Shown: positions 15,088-22,475 of the stretch, in pieces
Position numbering within the stretch: the first letter of the stretch is position 1
Layout: each line of letters starts with the position of its first letter
From: DATJMJ01 sp035508795
GTDB taxonomy: Bacteria > Actinomycetota > Acidimicrobiia > Acidimicrobiales > Palsa-688
Reading direction: 5' to 3'
NCBI GenBank assembly: GCA_035508795.1
Contig: DATJMJ010000078.1
Location: forward strand, 1-22,475
Length of the DNA: 22,475 nucleotides
The notes under the pieces: generated by a model
What the model was told of the DNA's origin: nothing
Database searches by the model: none
The model's input: only the letters and a program-made list of their open reading frames with translations
Made by a program: the position numbers and the translations under genes

Positions 15088-15792
15088 CTAGGACACGTTG
15101 GAGCGCACGCCGAGCTCCTCGATGTGCGCCAGCAGCTCCGCCGGGTCCTGGTAAACGCGGTAGGCACCCGCCGCCTGCAGCTCTTCGGCCCCATAGCCAC
15201 CGGAAAGGACGCCGGTCCCGAGGGAGCCGGCACGTTGCGCCGCCAGCAGGTCCCAGACGCTGTCGCCCACGACGAACGAGTTGTGCGGGTCGGCGTCCAG
15301 CTTGGCGGCGGCCGCGAGGAACAGGTCGGGGTCCGGCTTGGCACGAGCCACCATGTCACGGGTCACAACGGGCGTGCCCTCGGGCAGGTCGAGAAGTTCC
15401 AGGCCGGCTCGGGCAACCTCGAGCGCCCCGCTCGTCGCGATCGCGAACCGGGCGCCGTGGTCGTGGAGGAACGCTATGAGCTCTCGCGCGCCGGGCAAGG
15501 GCTTCACGCTCGCGACGCGGCTGAGGTAGCCGTCGCGGTGGAGCGACGTCAGCTTTGCGAGCGTCCCCTGGTCGAGGGTGAGACCGGTCTCACGCTGGAG
15601 AGCGTTCAGGAAAAGACCTCCGCTCATCCCGATCCGCCGGTGGATCCTCCACACCGAAAGCGAGATGCCGCAAGCCATCAAAGCCTCGTGCCAGGCGGAC
15701 ACATGCTGGTAGACCGAATCAACGAGGGTACCGTCGAGGTCGAACAGGAACGCCGGCGTCCCGGTCCCGGTCATTGGACCACTCACTGCCAC
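15088..15792 (-). CDS. HAD-superfamily hydrolase, beta-phosphoglucomutase/phosphatase-like
   Basis: A 234-aa HAD enzyme, subfamily I with a helical cap. Motif I is FLFDLDGTLVDS with nucleophile Asp18 and Asp20. Motif II is the Thr/Ser in AIATSG. Motif III is the Lys in RAKPDPDLF, and motif IV is VVGDSVWDLLAA. It resembles phosphoglycolate phosphatases and beta-phosphoglucomutases; the substrate is not evident. GTG 15792 is preceded by GGGGTAGG (15797-15804 on the other strand); ATG 15774 is the alternative. It is the last gene of the hydroxybutyrate operon, starting 15 bp after the DUF1810 stop. Confidence 0.88.
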   Translation of the reverse strand: MAVSGPMTGTGTPAFLFDLDGTLVDSVYQHVSAWHEALMACGISLSVWRIHRRIGMSGGLFLNALQRETGLTLDQGTLAKLTSLHRDGYLSRVASVKPLPGARELIAFLHDHGARFAIATSGALEVARAGLELLDLPEGTPVVTRDMVARAKPDPDLFLAAAAKLDADPHNSFVVGDSVWDLLAAQRAGSLGTGVLSGGYGAEELQAAGAYRVYQDPAELLAHIEELGVRSNVS

Positions 15793-15807
15793 GACCCTAC
15801 CCCGGCT

Positions 15808-16248
15808 TCAGCGCTCCTCGAGCAACCCGACGGTGAGCGGGTCGGGCCGGCCCTCGAAGTACTTCGCGAGCGCCGCCCCGAACTCGCCGTTGCCCGGGCC
15901 GGCCCGGTCGAACAAAGTCATCGACGAGTGGAACTTGCGGTCGTCGGGGTACCCGAAAATCTGTGCCGCCGTGCGGCCTTCGACGGCCAGCACTGCGCCG
16001 GTGCACTCGAGCAACCTCGGCCCGAGCACCTCGTGCTCGAGGTAGCGACGCGCTTCGCCGAGCGAGCTGACCCCGTAGCGCTCGGCCATGGCGCTCCGGC
16101 CGAGGCCGCGCAGCTGCGGGAATATAAACCACATCCAATGGGTGGTTTTCCTGCCCGCCCGCAGCTCCGAAAGAGCGGCCTCGTAAGTACCCGCCTGGGC
16201 AGCGACGAAACGCTCCAACCCGGGCCCCTCGCCACCCACCCCTGTCAT
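15808..16248 (-). CDS. DUF1810 family protein
   Basis: A 146-aa protein matching the DUF1810 pattern: HWMWFIFPQLRGLG near residues 37-50, the AxRYL-EHEVLGPRL segment, the IFGYPDDRKFHSSMTLF core, and a C-terminal ALAKYFEGRPDPLT. No biochemical role is established that I can name. The open frame extends upstream, but ATG 16248 overlaps the synthetase stop by 4 bp (ATGA) and fits the family start, so it is preferred. Position in the operon suggests only co-expression. Confidence 0.9.
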   Translation of the reverse strand: MTGVGGEGPGLERFVAAQAGTYEAALSELRAGRKTTHWMWFIFPQLRGLGRSAMAERYGVSSLGEARRYLEHEVLGPRLLECTGAVLAVEGRTAAQIFGYPDDRKFHSSMTLFDRAGPGNGEFGAALAKYFEGRPDPLTVGLLEER

Positions 16249-18236
16249 TGCCCGCTCGTCGCCGGGCCCCCGCCGGCGCGCTCGCGCCCGAGCCTGACGA
16301 ACGGTTCGATGCTGGAGGGGTCCGAGACCGCGGTGAGCGCGAGCGCCTCGCCGACGGGAGCACCGCAAAGCACCCTCTTTACCGGCACTTCTAGCTTCTT
16401 GCCCGACAGCGTCCGCGGCACCGAGGGGACCCAGACGACTCGGTCCGGGACGTAGCGCGGCGAGAGGTCCTTCCTGAGGGCGGCCCGGATCTGCTCCGTG
16501 ACAGCTGCGTTTTGGTCAGTACCGCCGTCGCCTACGACGAAGAGCCAAAGTTCGCCCGGGCCGCCCTCGGGGTCCTCCAGGTGGACGACCAGGCTGTCGC
16601 TGACCCCTGCGAACCCTTCCACCACCGAGTAAAACTCGGCAGTCCCCATCCGCACGCCGGCCCTGTTGAGCGTCCCGTCGGAACGCCCTGTTATGACGAC
16701 GGTGCCGCGGTTGCTGAGGGTCGCGCGGTCGCCGTGGGCCCAAACTCCGGGAAAACGGCCAAAATAGCTCGATTTGTAGCGCGTCCCGTCGTCCCCCCAA
16801 AATGCGACGGGCATCGAGGGCAGCGGCCCGGAAAGCACGAGCTCGCCCTCCTCCCCTACGACAGGGTGGCCGTCGTCGCCGAAGACTTCGACTTTGGCCC
16901 CGAGGCAACGGCAGGAGATCTCTCCCGCCCATACCGGGTGGAGCGGCGTCGAACCGACGAACCCCGTGCAGACGTCGGTGCCGCCGCTGAAGGACTCGAG
17001 CATCAGGTCCGGCCCGACCGCCTCGTACACCCAACGCGCAGCCGCGGCCGGCAGCGGGGAGCCGGTGACCCCGAGCGTCTTCAACTTGCCGAGCGCGAGC
17101 GAGGCCCGCGGCGAAAAGGTGCTCTTCATGCACGAGACGAGGTAGGAGGCACCGACGCCGGCGCAGGTCGTCCCCGTCGACTCGACCAAGGCCCACAATG
17201 CCCCACCCTCGCCCTGGGTCGGGTCGCCGTCGAAGAGCACGACTGCTGCGCCCGCAAGGAGCCCGGAAACGGCGAAGTTCCACATCATCCACCCCGTCGT
17301 GGTGAACCAGAACAAGCGGTCCCCCGGACCGACGTCGAAATGGAAACCGAGTGCCTTCAGGTGCTCGAGGGTGATCCCGCCGTGGCCGTGCGTTATCGCC
17401 TTCGGCTTGCCCGTGGTGCCGGACGAAAAAAGGATGTACAGGGGGTGGTCGAAGCCCAAGGCGGCGAACTCGAGCGGCCCGGTGGAGCTCGTCAGCTCGT
17501 CCCAGCCGGCCCAGCCAGGCGGGGGATCGCGGTCGGGCCGCAGGTAGCCGAGCCAAAATGCCTTCTTCAGCGTCGGCAAGCCCGACCGTAGCGCCCCGGC
17601 AACCTCTGCCCGGTCGACTTCGCGCTCACCGTAACGGTAACCGTCGACGCTTATCAGGACTCTCGGCCCCACCTGCGACAACCTGTCCAGGGCGCCCTGG
17701 GCGCCCATCTCGGGGGCGCAGCACGTCCAGATGGCACCGAGGCTTGCGCACGCCAGCATGGCGGCAAGGGACTCGGGGATATTGGGCAGGTAACCGGCAA
17801 CCCTGTCCCCCGTTGCAACCCCCGCAGCCGCCAACCCGGTCCGCAGCGCCGCCACGAGGTCCGACAGTTGGCCCCAGGTGAGCTCAATCGGGCCCCGCGT
17901 GTCCGAGCGAGCCATGACGGCCAACGCGCCGGTGCCCTCGGGAGGGGGCTCGAGCGCCCGCTCTGCGTAGTTGAGCTCGCCGCCCCGGAACCAGCGGTAG
18001 CCGGGCGGCCGGGACAAGTCTTTTTCGAGCGAAGCGACGGGGGCTGAACGCCATTTCACCCCGAAATGGCTGGAGATTTCTCCCCAGAAATCCCCTGCCG
18101 TCCCGGGCGCCACCGACCATTGCCACGCCTCGTCGTAGGTGGCGAAGCCGCGCGACTTGCACCACCGGCCGAGCTGAGAAGAAGCCTGCCTTTCGGCAGA
18201 AGGCACCCAAAGCGGCGCCGGCCCGGCCGCGGTCAC
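16245..18236 (-). CDS. aacS: Acetoacetyl-CoA synthetase
   Basis: A 663-aa ANL-superfamily enzyme that activates acetoacetate to acetoacetyl-CoA with ATP. The N-terminus PLWVPSAERQASSQLGRW and the later RWFRGGELNYAERAL are characteristic of this family rather than of acetyl-CoA synthetase. GYLPNIPESLAAMLACASLG is at 148-167. The phosphate-binding motif is FSSGTTGKPKAITHG (270-284). The C-terminal hinge GRSDGTLNRAGVRMG and the catalytic-lysine motif LSGKKLEVPVK are intact. The open frame runs a further 288 codons upstream through the dehydrogenase gene, but GTG 18236 overlaps the dehydrogenase stop (GTGA) and gives normal family length. The gene order dehydrogenase-synthetase is that of a hydroxybutyrate-to-acetoacetyl-CoA pathway. 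Confidence 0.93.
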   Translation of the reverse strand: MTAAGPAPLWVPSAERQASSQLGRWCKSRGFATYDEAWQWSVAPGTAGDFWGEISSHFGVKWRSAPVASLEKDLSRPPGYRWFRGGELNYAERALEPPPEGTGALAVMARSDTRGPIELTWGQLSDLVAALRTGLAAAGVATGDRVAGYLPNIPESLAAMLACASLGAIWTCCAPEMGAQGALDRLSQVGPRVLISVDGYRYGEREVDRAEVAGALRSGLPTLKKAFWLGYLRPDRDPPPGWAGWDELTSSTGPLEFAALGFDHPLYILFSSGTTGKPKAITHGHGGITLEHLKALGFHFDVGPGDRLFWFTTTGWMMWNFAVSGLLAGAAVVLFDGDPTQGEGGALWALVESTGTTCAGVGASYLVSCMKSTFSPRASLALGKLKTLGVTGSPLPAAAARWVYEAVGPDLMLESFSGGTDVCTGFVGSTPLHPVWAGEISCRCLGAKVEVFGDDGHPVVGEEGELVLSGPLPSMPVAFWGDDGTRYKSSYFGRFPGVWAHGDRATLSNRGTVVITGRSDGTLNRAGVRMGTAEFYSVVEGFAGVSDSLVVHLEDPEGGPGELWLFVVGDGGTDQNAAVTEQIRAALRKDLSPRYVPDRVVWVPSVPRTLSGKKLEVPVKRVLCGAPVGEALALTAVSDPSSIEPFVRLGRERAGGGPATSGQ

Positions 18237-19000
18237 CGTGCCGTCCAGCCCCCGTCCATCACGACCGACGTGCCCGTAATAAAACCCGAGCCCGGCCCGC
18301 ACAGGTAAGCGACGACCGAAGCCACCTCCCACGGCTCGACGAGCCGCTTGACCGCTGACTCGCGGAGCAGCACGGTCTGCACCACCTCCGCCTCGTCGAC
18401 GGCGTGCAAACGCGCTTGAGATGCGATCTGTTTTTCGACGAGCGGGGTCCGGACGTAGCCAGGGCAGACGGTGTTGGACGTGACGCCGTGGTCGGCGCCT
18501 TCGAGGGCGAGGACCTTGGAAAGGCCCTCGAGGCCGTGCTTGGCCGCCACGTAGGCCGATTTGTACGGCGACGCCCGCAGCCCGTGGACGCTCGATACGT
18601 TGACGACCCGGCCCCAGCCCTTGGCGTACATGTGGGGCACCGCCGCCCGGGCGAGCAGGAAAGGCGCTTCGAGCATCACGGCCAGCATCTCCCGGAAGAT
18701 CTCGGGTTCGAAGTCCTCGACCGGCGCCACGTGCTGGAACCCGGCGTTGTTGACGAGGATGTCGACTTCGAGCCGCTCGCCCGCCAATCGAGCGCTGTCG
18801 GCCAGGTCCACCACCCAGACTTCGCACCCGAGCGCCAGCGCGAGCGCCCCGGCCCCCTCGGCGTCGCGGTCGGCGGCCACGACGGCCGCCCCGAGCTCGT
18901 GGAGCTTCTCGGCGCAGGCGCGCCCGATCCCGCTCGCTGCTCCGGTCACGAGAGCCCGGCGGCCCTCGAGAGGGCGCCCCTCGACGGTGGTGCTCGCCAT
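18233..19000 (-). CDS. bdhA: 3-Hydroxybutyrate dehydrogenase (SDR family)
   Basis: A 255-aa classical short-chain dehydrogenase that oxidises (R)-3-hydroxybutyrate to acetoacetate with NAD+. The cofactor motif is TGAASGIG (19-26), followed by LVNNAGFQHVAPVEDF. Catalytic Ser137 is in NVSSVHGLRASPYKSAY, with Tyr150 and Lys154 (AAKHG). NTVCPGYVRTPLVEKQI and LLRESAVKRLVEP are typical of 3-hydroxybutyrate dehydrogenases. The usual Asn of the SDR tetrad (I-N-L) appears as V-M-L (about Met109), which is odd. ATG 19000 has a GGGAGGGG about 12 bases upstream. It overlaps the synthetase by 4 bp and is the first gene of its operon. Confidence 0.9.
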   Translation of the reverse strand: MASTTVEGRPLEGRRALVTGAASGIGRACAEKLHELGAAVVAADRDAEGAGALALALGCEVWVVDLADSARLAGERLEVDILVNNAGFQHVAPVEDFEPEIFREMLAVMLEAPFLLARAAVPHMYAKGWGRVVNVSSVHGLRASPYKSAYVAAKHGLEGLSKVLALEGADHGVTSNTVCPGYVRTPLVEKQIASQARLHAVDEAEVVQTVLLRESAVKRLVEPWEVASVVAYLCGPGSGFITGTSVVMDGGWTAR

Positions 19001-19398
19001 AAAGCCCGCTTACCCCTCCCCCGCAGCCTCGCGGGCTGCCGGCGACGGGGCGGGTGTGGCTCGCCATCCGGGGGAACAAGCGCTCCAACTGCGCCACCAT
19101 TTGCAGAGGACCGGCACGGTTTGACCAGGTTTTGCTAGGAGAAATTGACCGATACCGGTGGTGCAGACGCGCCGTCGCTCAAACCCGACATGCCACTGAT
19201 CATAGCGTTGACGGTGGCCCCGCCGACGCGTCCCCACAGGCGGCTGGGCAGCTGGCCGGCGCTTTCGGCGTCGCCTTCACCGTCCCGTTCGCCATCGGCC
19301 TCCTCCCGCTCGTGCCGGCCGCCTTGCGCCATGGAAGCCCGCGCGGCCAGCTCAAAACTGGTTCCTCCCCGGTCCCCCAACCCGCAAAGGCGACCTCA
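19001..19398. other. Intergenic stretch of 398 bp
   Basis: This holds the promoter region of the hydroxybutyrate operon and the 3' flank of the ABC operon. A 65-codon minus-strand frame (19332 to 19135) has GC-rich third positions but no Shine-Dalgarno and no recognisable family, so it is not called as a gene. A GCGC-loop-GCGC arm at 19080-19094 looks like a tRNA D-arm, but the rest of a tRNA is absent. Confidence 0.5.
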
Positions 19399-20949
19399 CT
19401 ATGACCCGCGGCCAGGGGCTCCGCTGATGTGAGACATGATCGCTTCGCTGACCTCAGCATAGTCATGAGAGTTATCGATCTCGGCAAGCAACCTAAAGCG
19501 GCCCATAATCACGATTCGATCTGCAAGTTGGATGACCTCGCGAAGATCGCTCGAGATCAATAGCAGTGCCATTCCTTCCTCGGCCAGCGTCCGCATAAGC
19601 CGGTGCAGCTCGTCTTTGGCAACGACGTCAACGCCAGTTGTCGGCTCGTCCAAAATCAAAAGGTCCACCTCGGCTGCCAACCACTTTGCCACGCTGACCT
19701 TTTGTTGGTTGCCGCCGCTGAGGCTCCCCGTGGATTGCCCAAGGCTCTGCATCTTCACACCGACAAGGCGCGCCAGCCTCTCCACCGTAACAAGAGCACG
19801 GCGCTCAGAGAGCCAGCCCAGCCGGCCTTTTACCCGGTCCCAGATCGTAATGCCGATGTTCCGGCTGATCGAATGCGCCAGGATCAGCCCTTCACCCTTG
19901 CGGTCCTCGCTCACATAACCGATGGCATGGTTCCTGAGCGCATCGAACGGGTTGCGGACCCGCGCCGGCTTGCCATCTATACGCATCTCGCCACCCGTTA
20001 TCCGCCCAAGCCCTACGAGGCAGCGTGCGAGCTCGGTCCGACCTGCGCCAACGATCCCGTACAACCCGACAATCTCGCCAACGCGAACTGTGAGCTCAAT
20101 ATTCCGATGACCATACTCCGTGGAGACGTTAACCAGCTGCAGCCGCGGGTGACCGCCCGGTTCAACGGTCCGCTTCGCGGCTGCGGAAGCCTCTACTTCG
20201 CGACCCACCATGGCGCGAATGATCTCTCCCGGCTTCACGGTGACCAATCGTTGCCCGCTCACAACGTTCTTCCCATCGCGCAGCACCGTCACCCGGTCAC
20301 AAAGCGCGTAGGATTCCTCAAGTTTGTGGCTCACGAAAACGACGCTTGTCCCCTCAGACCGCAGACTTCGTATAACTGCCAACAGTTGTAGGGTCTCCGC
20401 CTCTGTGAGCGCCGATGTCGGCTCGTCAAGGATCAGGATTTCGCAACGCTGAGCAAGTGCTTTGGCAATTTCGAGCAGTTGCGCTTGTCCCGGCCTCAGT
20501 CGACCGGCCTCGGTCAGAGGGTCCACGTCCAGCCCGACGCGCTCCAGCCACGGACCCGCATCGACCGCCATCCGCCTGTAGCTAACCAAGCCAGCGACGA
20601 CAGCAGGACGCCCGAGAAATAGGTTTTCAGCCACGGAAAACTTGGCTACAAGGTTGCGCTCCTGGTGGACGACCGCGACCCCTCGCTCCAAGGCCGCTTT
20701 CGGGTTCGCAAGTTTGAGCGTTTCGCCACGGATCGACACAGTCCCCCTGTCGGGTTGGTGCACACCGGTCGCGATGTTGATAAGAGTGCTCTTACCAGCT
20801 CCGTTCTCGCCGAGCAACGCGTGGATCTCGGCATAGTGGAGAAAAATCTCCGCCCCGCGCAAAGCGAAAGCCCCCCCAAACGACTTCCACACGTCACGCA
20901 TGGCGAGGATTGCAGGCGGGGCTTCTGTCCCAGGGTGCGGTACCGTCAT
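19399..20949 (-). CDS. Sugar ABC transporter ATP-binding protein (RbsA/MglA type)
   Basis: A 516-aa ATPase with two fused nucleotide-binding domains, the form used by ribose, galactose and xylose importers. Domain 1 has an intact Walker A GENGAGKST (48-56), a diverged signature LRPGQAQ (151-157; usual is LSVGQ) and Walker B LILDEPTSA. Domain 2 has a degenerate Walker A GIVGAGRTE (298-306), signature LSGGNQQ (410-416) and Walker B LILDEPTTG. This active plus degenerate pairing is normal for the family. ATG 20949 overlaps the permease stop by 4 bp (ATGA). The substrate is a pentose/hexose or similar molecule; the binding protein that would narrow this is not in the window. The solute is imported at the membrane, with this subunit on the inner face. 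Confidence 0.94.
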   Translation of the reverse strand: MTVPHPGTEAPPAILAMRDVWKSFGGAFALRGAEIFLHYAEIHALLGENGAGKSTLINIATGVHQPDRGTVSIRGETLKLANPKAALERGVAVVHQERNLVAKFSVAENLFLGRPAVVAGLVSYRRMAVDAGPWLERVGLDVDPLTEAGRLRPGQAQLLEIAKALAQRCEILILDEPTSALTEAETLQLLAVIRSLRSEGTSVVFVSHKLEESYALCDRVTVLRDGKNVVSGQRLVTVKPGEIIRAMVGREVEASAAAKRTVEPGGHPRLQLVNVSTEYGHRNIELTVRVGEIVGLYGIVGAGRTELARCLVGLGRITGGEMRIDGKPARVRNPFDALRNHAIGYVSEDRKGEGLILAHSISRNIGITIWDRVKGRLGWLSERRALVTVERLARLVGVKMQSLGQSTGSLSGGNQQKVSVAKWLAAEVDLLILDEPTTGVDVVAKDELHRLMRTLAEEGMALLLISSDLREVIQLADRIVIMGRFRLLAEIDNSHDYAEVSEAIMSHISGAPGRGS

Positions 20950-21968
20950 CGGTCCGCAGCTGGCGCCCGAGCCGACGGAGCCTGCGCCGGTCGTTGTGCG
21001 CCCCGAGCGATAGCCGCTGGCGGCCCCGTTGACCGCGCTGCCCTCTGGCCTATCCTGCCCGCGGCAACGGCACCGAAAATAAGTAACCCTTCTGCCATTT
21101 CGATCGCGTACGTGCTGATATTTAGGACAATCAGCGCATCGTCGATCGTAGCAAGAAGGACAGCCGCCACCAGACAGCCGAATGCCGACCCTTCGCCCCC
21201 CATAAGCGCCGTCCCGCCGATGATCGGTACCGCGAAGGATATGATAAGCCAGTCATCCCCAGTATCCGGCGTTGCGCTCCGCAGCACCCCGACAAAGGTC
21301 ACCGCCGCAAGCGCGGCGAGAAAGCCCGACGCGAGATGCACAGCTAACACCGCTCGCGGCCGTGAAAGCCCCGACAACATTGCGGCATCCTTGTTGCCGC
21401 CGACTGCGAGCAGCGCGCGACCAGAAGGGAGCCATCGGAGCGCACCCCCGACGACCGCGCAAGTGACCAGGGTGACCACCAGGAGATAGGGAAAAAAGCC
21501 GACGCGTCCTTGCCCAAGCTGGACGAGGTTTGAAGGAACGTCCGAGTACGGGTACGACTTCGTAACGCCATAACCGATACCCGTAAAGACGGTACCGGTT
21601 GCAAGTGTGATAATGAAAGCAGACACCCCGGACTTGGTAATAATTATCCCATTAACCAATCCGGAGAGCGCTCCGACCGCGAGACCGGCGAGGATCACCA
21701 AACCGGAGGGCCAATGCTGCACGGCGAAGAGGTTACCCACCGTCACGGTTACGAGACCGCCGATACCCCCGACAGCAAGGCTCATATCTCCGGCCGCTAA
21801 GACGACCATCTGAGCGAGGCCTATGATGGCGTCCACGCCGGCAGCTTGCAGGATGACGAAGATGTTGTACGAGCTACCAAACGACTTTATAGTTACCGAG
21901 AGCACGATCCCGGCCAAAGCGATCGTAACAAACAGCGGTGCCCACTGGGCGCGAAACGCACGCCTCAC
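20946..21968 (-). CDS. Sugar ABC transporter permease (RbsC type)
   Basis: A 340-aa polytopic membrane protein of the BPD_transp_2 family, with about 8-10 hydrophobic segments. Family signs are VVLAAGDMSLAVGGIGGLV (the usual GGIDLSVG region), NGIIITKSGVSAFIITLATG, AVGGNKDAAMLSGLSRPR (the usual AIGGNxxAAxLSGI loop) and PIIGGTALMGGEGSAFGCLV near the end. The open frame reaches further upstream, but GTG 21968 overlaps the stop of the first permease by GTGA and gives normal family length. The last 35 residues are a Pro/Ala/Arg-rich tail. It pairs with the other permease to form the channel. Confidence 0.92.
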   Translation of the reverse strand: MRRAFRAQWAPLFVTIALAGIVLSVTIKSFGSSYNIFVILQAAGVDAIIGLAQMVVLAAGDMSLAVGGIGGLVTVTVGNLFAVQHWPSGLVILAGLAVGALSGLVNGIIITKSGVSAFIITLATGTVFTGIGYGVTKSYPYSDVPSNLVQLGQGRVGFFPYLLVVTLVTCAVVGGALRWLPSGRALLAVGGNKDAAMLSGLSRPRAVLAVHLASGFLAALAAVTFVGVLRSATPDTGDDWLIISFAVPIIGGTALMGGEGSAFGCLVAAVLLATIDDALIVLNISTYAIEMAEGLLIFGAVAAGRIGQRAARSTGPPAAIARGAQRPAQAPSARAPAADR

Positions 21969-22475
21969 GAGGGCGCGCTTTCGGCTACGGCCACTGAGCG
22001 CTGGCCGGGCACGGACGAAGAGCCGGCAGTAGCCCTGACGCGCCGCGGCCGACGCTGCCGGCGGGCGCGGTCCAAGAGCACCGCCCCGAGCAGCACGAGC
22101 CCTTCCGCAAAAGTCAGCCAATAGGTCGGGACGTTCACTATGGTCAGCCCCGACTGCAAGCTGTCGTAGAAAACTGCTGCAAAGATCAAGCTCGGGATGG
22201 AGATCTCGCCCCCAGCGAGCGCCGCTCCGCCAAGCACAGGCGCTATGAAAGAGGGGAGCAACCAATCGGAACCGAGAGATGCGTTCACCGTCATCTCGTA
22301 CGACGATTCCATGATCGCTCCGATAGCGCAGAGCAGACCAGAGATAGCATACGTCGCCAGGAGCACGTTGGAGACGTTGACACCAGAGGCGCGTGCGGCG
22401 CGTTCGTTCGCGCCGATCGAGAGCATCTTCCAGCCTAAGCTTGTGTGGTTGTACAGGAGCCACACAAGGGTGCCG
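21965..22475 (-). CDS. Sugar ABC transporter permease, RbsC type (partial, runs off the right edge)
   Basis: The C-terminal 169 codons of a second BPD_transp_2 permease; the frame is open through the window edge, so the N-terminal half lies beyond it. It shows the family loop MLSIGANERAARASGVNV and the PVLGGAALAGGEISIPSLI segment, followed by hydrophobic segments and an Arg-rich, low-complexity tail of about 35 residues. It is transcribed before the other permease and overlaps it by 4 bp. Two different permeases in one such operon suggest a heterodimeric channel. A substrate-binding protein gene is expected further upstream. Confidence 0.9.
   Translation of the reverse strand, partial: GTLVWLLYNHTSLGWKMLSIGANERAARASGVNVSNVLLATYAISGLLCAIGAIMESSYEMTVNASLGSDWLLPSFIAPVLGGAALAGGEISIPSLIFAAVFYDSLQSGLTIVNVPTYWLTFAEGLVLLGAVLLDRARRQRRPRRVRATAGSSSVPGQRSVAVAESAPS

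Noticed and set aside
16249..16368. N-terminal extension of the DUF1810 frame
   Set aside because: It overlaps the end of the synthetase gene and is Arg-rich; ATG 16248 with ATGA overlap is better.
15124..16455. Plus-strand open frame of 443 codons opposite the HAD, DUF1810 and synthetase genes
   Set aside because: It is antisense to three recognised genes and has no recognisable domain.
16512..17591. Plus-strand open frame of 359 codons opposite the synthetase
   Set aside because: It is a shadow of the conserved synthetase codons; Arg/Gly-rich with no family.
19080..19094. tRNA-like D-arm (GCGC, 7-base loop with GG, GCGC on the minus strand)
   Set aside because: No matching anticodon or T arm and no acceptor stem follow; it is at best a remnant and probably chance.
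18237..19100. N-terminal extension of the acetoacetyl-CoA synthetase frame
   Set aside because: The frame is open through the whole dehydrogenase gene but its translation is Arg/Gly-rich and unrelated; the GTGA overlap start at 18236 gives normal family length.
19135..19332. 65-codon minus-strand frame between the two operons
   Set aside because: GC-rich third positions are suggestive, but there is no Shine-Dalgarno, no recognisable family and no operon link; too weak to call.
21969..22463. N-terminal extension of the second permease frame
   Set aside because: It lies wholly inside the first permease in another frame, with no family content; GTG 21968 is the coupled start.

Overview
This is a high-GC chromosomal window from an actinobacterium. 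The evidence is strong GC bias at third codon positions, frequent GTG and TTG starts, many 4-bp ATGA/GTGA overlaps, an F420-type luciferase-like oxidoreductase, a DUF4032 kinase-like protein and a lipoprotein with CMRxHGxxDFPDP motifs. An Acidimicrobiia-like or related soil or aquatic lineage fits, but this is inference because there is no rRNA or marker gene. No rRNA, CRISPR array, transposase or convincing tRNA is present.

Layout. (A) 252-5871, + strand: a tightly packed signalling operon. It holds a membrane NarL-type histidine kinase, a tandem paralogue that has lost its phosphoacceptor histidine and most of its ATPase core, a protein joining a class III nucleotide cyclase domain to a response-regulator receiver and a LuxR helix-turn-helix, and an aldo/keto reductase whose start overlaps the regulator's stop. 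(B) 7724-5952, - strand: an alpha/beta hydrolase and a luciferase-like oxidoreductase. (C) 7894-10037, + strand: an aldehyde dehydrogenase, then a two-repeat lipoprotein. (D) 12392-10193, - strand: a DUF4032 kinase-like protein and a SAM methyltransferase. (E) 12393-13159: a mostly non-coding, repeat-rich stretch with a DosR-box-like site in front of a 61-aa ORF. (F) 14920-13160, - strand: a PAS-GGDEF-EAL cyclic-di-GMP enzyme. (G) 19000-15088, - strand: 3-hydroxybutyrate dehydrogenase, acetoacetyl-CoA synthetase, DUF1810 and a HAD phosphatase. (H) 22475-19399, - strand: a ribose-type ABC importer (two permeases and a double ATPase) that runs off the right edge.

How the parts work together. 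In G, hydroxybutyrate is oxidised to acetoacetate and then activated to acetoacetyl-CoA, a route for using 3-hydroxybutyrate or polyhydroxybutyrate. H imports a sugar-like solute; its binding protein is not in view. A and F are both nucleotide-second-messenger modules: a cyclase-like domain in A, and c-di-GMP synthesis and/or breakdown in F. The most unusual unit is A. Both kinase genes are degenerate in different ways, and the output protein carries a cyclase domain that keeps its metal-binding aspartates but appears to lack the usual transition-state asparagine.
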